Assembly (NCBI GenBank): GCA_005223045.1
Contig: NJBM01000020.1
Location: forward strand, 1 to 64,000
Source: Planctomycetes bacterium B3_Pla
Lineage (GTDB): Bacteria > Planctomycetota > Phycisphaerae > Sedimentisphaerales > Anaerobacaceae
Length of the DNA: 64,000 bases
Direction of reading: 5' to 3'
The stretch's first letter is position 1; the number at the start of each line of letters is the position of its first letter. Position numbers and translations under genes: made by a program. Shown one piece after another: positions 57,196 to 64,000 of this stretch. Below the pieces are notes generated by a model. The model did not search any database and had not been told where the DNA came from. It saw only the letters and a list, made by a program, of their open reading frames with translations.

Positions 57196-60100
57196 ATGGA
57201 TATCCGAATTATGCGAAACTTTCTGTTTGGGCTGCTGCTTGCTGTTCTGCTCGCCCCTTCGACGCGCGCGGATGAAGAGGTCGAGAAGAAGGAAAAAACA
57301 AAACTCAGCGCCGATACCTTCAGCGGAATCAAATTGCGAAACATTGGCCCGGCCCTGATGTCGGGGCGCATTGCCGACGCGGCTATCGATCCGATCCAAC
57401 CCAACACGTGGTACGTCGCAGCCGGTTCGGGCAACGTATGGAAAACTGTCAACGCCGGCACGACCTGGACTCCTATCTTCGACAAATACGGCTCTTATTC
57501 CGTCGGCTGTGTGACGATCGACCCTGCCGACCATCACGTCATTTGGGTCGGCACGGGTGAAAACGTCGGAGGGCGCCACGTCGGTTACGGCGACGGCGTT
57601 TACAAAAGCCTGGATGGCGGCAAGAGTTTCAAAAATGTGGGTCTCAAGGACAGCGAGCATATCTCCAGGATACTCGTGGATCCACGCAACTCCGACATCG
57701 TTTATGTTGCGTCCCAGGGTCCGCTTTGGTCCCCGGGAGGGCAGCGAGGGCTCTACAAATCCAGAGACGGCGGCCAGACATGGGAGCAGATTCTCTCGAA
57801 AGGGCCCTATACGGGAGTGACAGATGTCGTGTTCGATCCTCGCAATCCGGATGTACTTTATGCCGCGACGCATCAACGTCATCGCACCGTCTGGGCTTTG
57901 GTCAATGGCGGCCCTGAGTCGGGCATTCATAAGTCCGTCGATGGGGGCAAAAACTGGCGGCAATTGAAAAGCGGCTTGCCCGATGCGGACAAAGGCAAGA
58001 TTGCCTTAGCTGTTTCTCCGATCAAGCCCGACGTGGTTTATGCCTCAATCGAGCTGGCCGGGCGCAAAGGCGGTTTCTGGCGCTCGGAAAATGCCGGCCA
58101 AAGCTGGAGCAAGATGAGCGATTATATCAGCGGCGGCACCGGTCCGCACTATTACCAGGAAATCTACTGCGATCCACACCGCTTCGACGTAGTCTATCAG
58201 GCGAATGTCCGGCTGGGACGCACCGAAGACGGCGGCAAGACCTGGCACACCGTCGAGAGCCGGTGGAAACACGTGGACAATCACGTCGTGGTCTTCCATC
58301 CCAGTGACCGTGATTTTCTGCTGGTCGGCTGCGACGGCGGGCTGTATCGCTCTTTCGACTACGGCGAAACGTTCCAATATTTCGCCAACCTTCCTCTGAC
58401 TCAGTTCTATAAGGTGGACGTTGACTACGACGAGCCGTTCTACCATCTGGTGGGCGGCACCCAGGACAATGCCACGCAGTACGGCCCCGCGCGCACCGGC
58501 AACAGTTCCGGCATTCGCAACAGCGACTGGCGAGCGATAATCGGCGGCGACGGGCATGATTGCGCCATTGATCCCGAGGACCCGAATATAATTTACGGCG
58601 AATCGCAGCAGGGATATTTGAAACGCGTTGATCGGCGAACCGGCGAGGTGGTTGACATTCGTCCACGCCCGCCCAAGGGCGAAGAAGACCTGCGCTTCAA
58701 CTGGGACTCCCCAATCCTCATTAGTCCTCATTCGGCGGCCCGCCTGTATTATGGCTCGAAAAAACTGCACCGCAGCGACGACCACGGCGATTCCTGGACG
58801 ACCATCAGCCCGGACCTGTCGCGAAACCGGGACCGCTACAAGCTCAAGCACATGGACAGGATCTGGAGCATTAATGCCGTGTATGATACCGCCGCCATGT
58901 CGCAATACGGCAACATCACCTCCATCTCCGAATCCCCTTTGCAGCAGGGACTCATTTACGTCGGCACGGACGACGGTCTTATCCAGGTGACCGAGGATGG
59001 CGGCCGGATATGGCGAAAGGTAGAGCGGATTTACGGCGTCCCCGAAGAAGCGTTCGTCAATGACATCAAGGCGGACCGCTATGATGCGAACGCAGTTTAC
59101 GCCGTGCTTGACAATCACAAGACCGGAGATTTCAAACCCTACCTGGTCAAGAGCGAGGACCGCGGCGGGACCTGGCGCTCAATTACCGGGGATTTGCCCG
59201 AACGGCAGATTCTCTGGCGTTTCACACAGGATCACGTCAAGCCGGACCTGTATTTTATTGGCGCTGAATTCGGTCTCTATTTCAGTCTTGACGGAGGCGG
59301 AAAGTGGATCAAACTCAAGGGAAATGTTCCCACGATTTCCTTCCGGGACATTGAGATACAGCGCCGCGAGAATGATTTGGTTGGCGCCTCATTCGGTCGC
59401 AGCTTCTTCGTATTAGACGACTATTCTTTCCTGCGCGAGATCGGCGAGAAGACGCTGGATGAAAATGAGTTCATTCTGTTCGGCGTGCGGAAAGCCCTGC
59501 TGCATGTCCCCGCCCGCGCTCTGGGCAGCGAGAAGGGAAGCCAGGGCGATGGATTTTTCACCGCACCCAATCCCCCGTCCGGTGCGGTCTTCACCTACCA
59601 CCTAAAGGACTCGCTGAAGACTCTAAAGGAGGCCCGCCGTGAAAAAGAAGGCAAGATCAAAAAGCAGAGCGGCGATAACCCATATCCAGGATGGGATGCG
59701 CTGAAGGAGGAACAGCGCGAGGAAAGTCCGCTCATTACCTTTGTTATCAAAGACGCCAATGGCAACGTAGTGAATCGTGTCACAGGACCGACGTCGGCCG
59801 GCTTCCATCGCGTGAGCTGGAACCTGCGTTATGCGTCCTTGTCATCTACCGGCGGCAGCGGACCTTTTGTTATGCCGGGAAGATACACGGTAGCCGCCGA
59901 GGAACGCGTCCGGGACGAGGTCGCGCCTCTCGGCAGTCCGCAAACAGTCAGGGTCGAAATCATGCTCGCCCCATCCTTGCCTGCGCGCAGCCGTGATGCT
60001 ATTCTCCAATTCTACATGACCGCCGGCGAGCTGCAGCGGACGATTCGCGGCACAGTGAGCAAAGTGAACGAAGCTCTGGACCAGTTGGCCAAAATCAAGC

Positions 60101-60462
60101 AAACGCTAAAGGGGGCAGCCAGAGGCAGCGGACAATTACTCGAACAAGCCCGAACATTGGAGCTGAAGTTGAAAGACAGCAGCGAGTCGCTGGCCGGCAG
60201 GGGCGCCAAAAGACAGTATAGCGAACCGGACCGTATCTCCATCCTCAATCGCGTCAATTGGGCAATGAACGGCGCCGGATCGATCCACGGCCCGACAAAG
60301 ACGCATCGGCAGGATTACGAGATTGCAAAAGAAGAATTCGAAGCGGTCCTTGGCCCGGTGAAAAAACTGATCGAAGTGGATTTCGTGAAATTGCAAAAGG
60401 ATATGGAAGCCGCCGGTCTGCCCTGGACGCCAGGCCGGCCAATTCCGACGTTGAAACAATAG
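57196..60462 (+). CDS. Exported BNR/sortilin-like beta-propeller protein
   Basis: The protein has about 1088 residues and a signal peptide (MRNFLFGLLLAVLLAPSTRA). Eight or more Asp-box motifs of the S-X-D-X-G-X-T-W type follow, for example SLDGGKSFKNV, SRDGGQTWEQI, SVDGGKNWRQL, TEDGGKTWHTV and SDDHGDSWTTI. They indicate tandem seven- or ten-bladed propellers like VPS10/sortilin and WD40/YVTN/BNR proteins. The last 350 residues form a Gly/Pro-rich beta segment and a helical tail. Many proteins of this type are annotated as glycosyl hydrolases, but no catalytic residues can be assigned. ATG 57196 or ATG 57211 could be the start; the ribosome-binding site is weak. It has its own promoter. Confidence 0.83.
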   Translation: MDIRIMRNFLFGLLLAVLLAPSTRADEEVEKKEKTKLSADTFSGIKLRNIGPALMSGRIADAAIDPIQPNTWYVAAGSGNVWKTVNAGTTWTPIFDKYGSYSVGCVTIDPADHHVIWVGTGENVGGRHVGYGDGVYKSLDGGKSFKNVGLKDSEHISRILVDPRNSDIVYVASQGPLWSPGGQRGLYKSRDGGQTWEQILSKGPYTGVTDVVFDPRNPDVLYAATHQRHRTVWALVNGGPESGIHKSVDGGKNWRQLKSGLPDADKGKIALAVSPIKPDVVYASIELAGRKGGFWRSENAGQSWSKMSDYISGGTGPHYYQEIYCDPHRFDVVYQANVRLGRTEDGGKTWHTVESRWKHVDNHVVVFHPSDRDFLLVGCDGGLYRSFDYGETFQYFANLPLTQFYKVDVDYDEPFYHLVGGTQDNATQYGPARTGNSSGIRNSDWRAIIGGDGHDCAIDPEDPNIIYGESQQGYLKRVDRRTGEVVDIRPRPPKGEEDLRFNWDSPILISPHSAARLYYGSKKLHRSDDHGDSWTTISPDLSRNRDRYKLKHMDRIWSINAVYDTAAMSQYGNITSISESPLQQGLIYVGTDDGLIQVTEDGGRIWRKVERIYGVPEEAFVNDIKADRYDANAVYAVLDNHKTGDFKPYLVKSEDRGGTWRSITGDLPERQILWRFTQDHVKPDLYFIGAEFGLYFSLDGGGKWIKLKGNVPTISFRDIEIQRRENDLVGASFGRSFFVLDDYSFLREIGEKTLDENEFILFGVRKALLHVPARALGSEKGSQGDGFFTAPNPPSGAVFTYHLKDSLKTLKEARREKEGKIKKQSGDNPYPGWDALKEEQREESPLITFVIKDANGNVVNRVTGPTSAGFHRVSWNLRYASLSSTGGSGPFVMPGRYTVAAEERVRDEVAPLGSPQTVRVEIMLAPSLPARSRDAILQFYMTAGELQRTIRGTVSKVNEALDQLAKIKQTLKGAARGSGQLLEQARTLELKLKDSSESLAGRGAKRQYSEPDRISILNRVNWAMNGAGSIHGPTKTHRQDYEIAKEEFEAVLGPVKKLIEVDFVKLQKDMEAAGLPWTPGRPIPTLKQ

Positions 60463-60508
60463 GACGCAAAGATATACTCTGTGGAAGATAATATATGACA
60501 AGCCAGAA

Positions 60509-62161
60509 TCACGGCTGAGGGGACTCGTTCTCAAACCAGTCTTTTCTGCTTAGCCGGCTATTTGTTTTCGCAATTATTTTTTGCGCCCATCCGGCGTAAC
60601 GCTTCTGAACGGAGGGATTCATGCTGAGATAAGTCCTGAAGAACCTCAAACGATCGGTATTGCTGATGCCGCGCACAATCATATTCACCTGCACAAGGTT
60701 CTTCAAACGCAATCTGGAGGGTAACCGGTAGAACTTTCTCGTTCGTTCGTTGTCGATGAAGAAGAAGCGCCATTTGCGTCCTTCTTTCACGACCAAAACG
60801 TTGCCGAGGCGAAGGTCTCCGTGAAAAATGCCCCTGGCGTGCAGTCGGCCCACGGTTTGGGCAAAGGCCTCAATCAAACCGCGTTTGCGAATCAACGCAT
60901 CCCCGCCGGAGCCCCGGCAGATGTCCGTGAGAACCTGCATCATTGACCCGGTATTCTCAACATCCTCGGTCAGGAGGGAATTGTCAACACAAAACGGACC
61001 GAGACGGCGTTCAAAAAGTCCTATGACGGCTGGAGCGTCAAAGCCGTTCCGTTGGAGCATCAAAGAGGCATTATACGCCCGCCTGGCCCGATTCGGGCGA
61101 AAGATATGCTTGACAAAATCCAACGTTGAACGAGTAAGGTACCGCTTGAGGTAAAACGGATGGTTTGTGCCGTCAAAAGAAACGTTGCATCTGAACACAC
61201 GCGTTTGATCTGACGACAGCACCCTGGTAAATCTACTATGGCCATCGGAAGAATCACTTGGCGAAAGCAAATTTCCAATCTCATTCATGGGGAAGTTCTT
61301 GCGAATTCGGACCGTCCAATTATCGATCCGCGTCTGCTCAAAATCGTCCATAAACTTCCCGTTAGAGACCGCCGTGCTTAAAATCAGCTCCAGACAATGC
61401 CGGTACAATTTCGGTGAGACGCTTGTTTTGCGCAGAAATCGCTCCATGTCTTTCGTTCGCTTGTTTCTGTACAGCAACATGTGCCTATGCACCAACATTC
61501 CGTCAAGATCCGTCAGAACAGGTCCGTTTTGAGTTATCAACAGATTCGTATGTTTCAGATCGCCGTGAGTTATGTGATGTCTCCACAGTTTATCGAGAAG
61601 CTCCACGACCTGCCGGATTGCGTCCAGCCGTTGCGGCTCGGCAATGGTTTCTTCTCGAATGAAGTTATACAGCATTTGCCCTTCGACATATTCGGTTACA
61701 AGATAGGATTGCCAGACAAGCGATGCTTTGTGATGTTCGATGTACGCCAGCGGTTTCGGGGTGGCGATGTTCAGCGCTTCGAGGCGATGCGCGTGCAGCC
61801 ACGCCTTGCGGGCGCGAGACTTCTTTATCGTGTGACGCAGCGAATGGATGAGCCCCTTATGGTTATAGCGTTTGACCACCACATCCCTGCCGTTCCAGGA
61901 TATTCGGGAGACGTGACAGGTGTCGCCGCCTTTGATGGTCTGCCCGGCATTCGTTAGTGCTTCTATCTGCTCTATCAGATCATGAGGCTTCCGCCCGGCA
62001 TAGAAACCGCTGGAAAACTCGGCCACGTACCGGCTGGTATTGGTTTGCAGATTTCCCTTGCGCATCGGCAGATACTTTTCGAGCCCACGGCTTGCAAGCG
62101 AATCTGCGCGTTTGCCCGGATGGGTGCGTCTTGCGAACAGTTGAAAAGAAGATTTAGGCAT
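60509..62161 (-). CDS. Double Kdo/WaaP-type kinase-domain protein
   Basis: The 550-residue protein contains two protein-kinase-like domains of the lipopolysaccharide kinase family (Kdo kinase/WaaP/InaA). Domain one, about residues 75-290, has the ATP-binding lysine in VVVKRY (K97), catalytic loop HGDLKHTN (D201, N206) and DLD (D218). Domain two, about 320-500, has FYLKRY (K339), HGDLRLGN (D449, N454) and FFIDNERT (D470). Both sets of catalytic residues look intact. WaaP and KdkA phosphorylate heptose or Kdo in lipid A core, and the setting next to lpxD and lpxI supports such a role. Family members normally have one domain. It lies 45 bp after lpxI and is convergent with the BNR gene. Confidence 0.85.
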   Translation of the reverse strand: MPKSSFQLFARRTHPGKRADSLASRGLEKYLPMRKGNLQTNTSRYVAEFSSGFYAGRKPHDLIEQIEALTNAGQTIKGGDTCHVSRISWNGRDVVVKRYNHKGLIHSLRHTIKKSRARKAWLHAHRLEALNIATPKPLAYIEHHKASLVWQSYLVTEYVEGQMLYNFIREETIAEPQRLDAIRQVVELLDKLWRHHITHGDLKHTNLLITQNGPVLTDLDGMLVHRHMLLYRNKRTKDMERFLRKTSVSPKLYRHCLELILSTAVSNGKFMDDFEQTRIDNWTVRIRKNFPMNEIGNLLSPSDSSDGHSRFTRVLSSDQTRVFRCNVSFDGTNHPFYLKRYLTRSTLDFVKHIFRPNRARRAYNASLMLQRNGFDAPAVIGLFERRLGPFCVDNSLLTEDVENTGSMMQVLTDICRGSGGDALIRKRGLIEAFAQTVGRLHARGIFHGDLRLGNVLVVKEGRKWRFFFIDNERTRKFYRLPSRLRLKNLVQVNMIVRGISNTDRLRFFRTYLSMNPSVQKRYAGWAQKIIAKTNSRLSRKDWFENESPQP

Positions 62162-62206
62162 ACGATCCCGGTTTTAGTGCACTTAGTCCGACGAAATCAT
62201 GACAAC

Positions 62207-63193
62207 TCACCGACCAAGGATAGCAATTCCTAATTTTTTTGCAAGCCCTATCGTCTGGGATTTGTCGATGATTATTGTTTTATCCGCCTCAACGACCAGG
62301 CATTTGCCACCGTTTTCAGAAAGACTTCTAATGGTATCAGGCCCCACGCACGGCACGTCAAATCGCATGTCCTGCTGTGGTTTGGAAGCCTTGATCAACG
62401 TCCAGCCGCCTGATTCGCAGAGCCGGCCCGCTCTCTCGATCATTGCGGCGGTACCTTCTATTGCCTCGACGGCGATGACTTCCTTTTCTTTTACCGCAAT
62501 CGCCTGGCCTATGTCCAGCTCACCGAGCCTTTTGACTTTTTCCCAGCCGAATTCGATATCACCTTCAACCGACGGGCGTATTTGCCTGCCCGTCATCACG
62601 CCGGCCGACGCCAGATGTTCTTTGCAATACATGATTGAATTCTCCAATATTATCCCTCCAGTGGCCAGCTCATCGGCCACTGCGCACAAAAATGAGTCTG
62701 CTTGTTTGGTTTTTCCGCGCAGCCGCCAGTAATATATCCTGAATGCCCGCCAATCGGGTCGATACTGCACGATTCGCCAGGGGGTGTAGAGGCGTCCTTT
62801 GGAAACTCGGCCAACCATGATTGTCCCGATTACACCATGTTTTCTGAGCTTGCGTATCCAGGTCCCGGGCCGAGCGATCGCGACCCTGTGGAACACATCG
62901 ACCTTATCAGCCAGGCTGCGCTCGTAGGTTTCCCCCAGGCCGACGCATATTACTCTTAATCCAGCTTTCCTGGCACCCGCCGCCACAAGAAAGGGCAGTC
63001 TGCCCTCTCCGGCAATTAAGCCGAGCACGTCTCGTGACTCGTATTTTGTGTCTTGTGCTTCGTTCAAACAACTGTTCCGCTCTAAAACCGATAGAAGCGT
63101 TGAAAGCGCGTTCTTCAACGTTTGTTGCTCGATATTTGAATCCGGCGAACCACACCCGATAATTCGTCCCGCCGGTCGTCGGCTATGGATCAT
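62207..63193 (-). CDS. lpxI: UDP-2,3-diacylglucosamine diphosphatase, LpxI type
   Basis: The protein has the LpxI/DUF1009 layout: GLIAGEGRLPFLVAAGARKAG at the start of the N-terminal domain, and the C-terminal domain with EVIAVEAIEGTAAMIERAGRL and KPQQDMRFDVPCVGP. It hydrolyses UDP-2,3-diacylglucosamine to lipid X in lipid A synthesis. ATG 63193 overlaps the lpxD stop (ATGA) but gives a 328-residue protein with a 55-residue leader foreign to the family. GTG 63028 would give 273 residues, the usual length, beginning right at LGLIAGEG. The leader DNA contains wording like intergenic repeats, so the shorter start may be true. Confidence 0.9.
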   Translation of the reverse strand: MIHSRRPAGRIIGCGSPDSNIEQQTLKNALSTLLSVLERNSCLNEAQDTKYESRDVLGLIAGEGRLPFLVAAGARKAGLRVICVGLGETYERSLADKVDVFHRVAIARPGTWIRKLRKHGVIGTIMVGRVSKGRLYTPWRIVQYRPDWRAFRIYYWRLRGKTKQADSFLCAVADELATGGIILENSIMYCKEHLASAGVMTGRQIRPSVEGDIEFGWEKVKRLGELDIGQAIAVKEKEVIAVEAIEGTAAMIERAGRLCESGGWTLIKASKPQQDMRFDVPCVGPDTIRSLSENGGKCLVVEADKTIIIDKSQTIGLAKKLGIAILGR

Positions 63194-64000
63194 GCCTCGC
63201 CGTCCGGCCCGGCCTGCTCTTCGGAATCAGGCTCCACAGGTGAGGTGATTCGCTTGATCTGACTCTGAAGGTCTCGAATGCTCTGCCGCATTTCAGGCAG
63301 GTTTTGTATCATGCTGTACGCTCGCCTGCCCATGTTCGCCTCGACGGCGGGAGCCCCCAGAACCACCTTGTTGTCCGGAACGTTGTTGATAACACCTGCC
63401 TGTGCGGCAATCGTCACGTTGTTTCCGATATTGATGTGACCGACTATGCCGCCCTGTCCGCCGATCGTGCAATGATGGCCAATATTGGTCGAGCCGGCGA
63501 TTCCAACCTGAGCCACAAGCAAACAGTGCGGGCCAATTCTGGTGCCGTGACCTATCGTCACCGAATCGCCTATTTTGCTGCCGTGGCCTATTACAGTGTC
63601 ACTGAGCGTGCCCCCTTCAATCCCACAGCAGGCGCCAATTTCAACGTCATCTTCTATCACCACACCGCCAATTTGCGGTATCTTGTGGTGTACGCCCTTA
63701 TGCGTCGCGTAACCGAAGCCGTCTTCGCCGATAGTTGAATTGGCGTTGATAATTACATGGTTGCCTATTTTACAGCCCTCGTAAACGGCAACATTGGGAT
63801 ATATCACACTGTCACTGCCAATCTGCACACCTCGTCCGATATATGCACCCGGATAGATTATGCACCCGTCCTTGATTCTTGCTTTGTCCTCTATCACCGC
63901 AAAGTCATGGACATGACAGTCGGCGCCGATTTTCGCAGTGTCGGAAATCGAAGCCTTCGGGCTGATCCCCATCTTTTTGTGCTTGCGATGCCCGTGGAGC
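63190..64000 (-). CDS. lpxD: UDP-3-O-acylglucosamine N-acyltransferase (partial, 5' end outside window)
   Basis: The visible part is the left-handed beta-helix of LpxD with hexapeptide repeats (KIGADCHVHDFAVIEDKA; IGRGVQIGSDSVIYPNVAV). It includes the LpxD word IGEDGFGY followed by HHKIPQIGGVVIEDDVEIGA and the catalytic-His region VAQVGIAGSTNIGHH. A C-terminal helix follows (SIRDLQSQIKRI). An ATG at 63972 is inside the conserved GISPKASI linker, and the frame is open to the window edge (residues HGHRKHKK before it). The N-terminal uridine-binding domain therefore lies beyond the window. LpxD adds the N-linked acyl chain in lipid A synthesis. It is the first visible gene of a lipid A operon. 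Confidence 0.93.
   Translation of the reverse strand, partial: LHGHRKHKKMGISPKASISDTAKIGADCHVHDFAVIEDKARIKDGCIIYPGAYIGRGVQIGSDSVIYPNVAVYEGCKIGNHVIINANSTIGEDGFGYATHKGVHHKIPQIGGVVIEDDVEIGACCGIEGGTLSDTVIGHGSKIGDSVTIGHGTRIGPHCLLVAQVGIAGSTNIGHHCTIGGQGGIVGHINIGNNVTIAAQAGVINNVPDNKVVLGAPAVEANMGRRAYSMIQNLPEMRQSIRDLQSQIKRITSPVEPDSEEQAGPDGEA

Overview
The window looks like a chromosomal segment of a Gram-negative planctomycete, most likely of the Phycisphaerae/Sedimentisphaerales type. This is inferred from gene content, not from a marker gene. The signs are a PD40/multihaem protein of the hydrazine-synthase-alpha-like family, a prepilin-type protein with an H-X9-DG motif, a Tat-exported Gfo/Idh/MocA oxidoreductase, MoxR/DUF58/BatA-type genes, lipid A genes (lpxD, lpxI), and long intergenic stretches filled with palindromic repeats. 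No rRNA, tRNA, CRISPR array, phage or intact transposase was seen.

Layout. (1) 1-4470 is repeat-rich accessory DNA: a truncated gene of a family I recall as multi-copy, then three small AT-rich genes (two membrane proteins and a DUF2971 protein), each followed by a copy of the same repeat. (2) 4472-6339 (minus) holds a STAS-PilZ protein and a pentapeptide-repeat protein. (3) 6799-9477 encodes a secreted protein with three CXXCH haem motifs. (4) 9478-10834 is again repeat-rich. (5) 10835-13466 (minus) is a three-gene operon: Gfo/Idh/MocA oxidoreductase, prepilin-like protein, and a RidA-family protein with a lipoprotein signal. (6) 13681-16475 is a pair of paralogous membrane-anchored proteins. 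(7) 16704-43961 is a 27-kb one-directional block. It runs from a DUF4175-like coiled-coil protein through an iron-type binding protein, a permease fused to an NHL propeller, a vWA protein, MoxR ATPase, DUF58, BatA-like vWA and a large exported protein, to an ABC ATPase, six tandem paralogous ABC-2 permeases and a MalK-type ATPase. (8) 44063-49107 holds two oxidoreductases and the complete dTDP-L-rhamnose pathway. (9) 49174-57071 holds glycosyltransferases and methyltransferases for a surface polysaccharide, including an AT-rich part that may be acquired. (10) 57196-60462 encodes a large exported BNR/sortilin-like propeller protein. (11) 60509-64000 (minus) holds lpxD (cut by the window edge), lpxI and a protein with two fused Kdo/WaaP-type kinase domains.

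How the parts may work together. Regions 8, 9 and 11 form an envelope-polysaccharide and lipid A neighbourhood: activated rhamnose is made, sugars are transferred and methylated, and lipid A is built and probably phosphorylated. Region 7 joins a MoxR/DUF58/vWA assembly module to a membrane transport array. Overlapping starts (GTGA, ATGA) suggest translational coupling through much of it.

The strongest candidates for something undescribed are the permease-NHL fusion with a lipobox at the junction (19429-21915), the six-copy ABC-2 permease array served by one upstream ATPase (31120-42819), the double-kinase protein (60509-62161), and the repeat-flanked small-gene cassettes (1122-3825).
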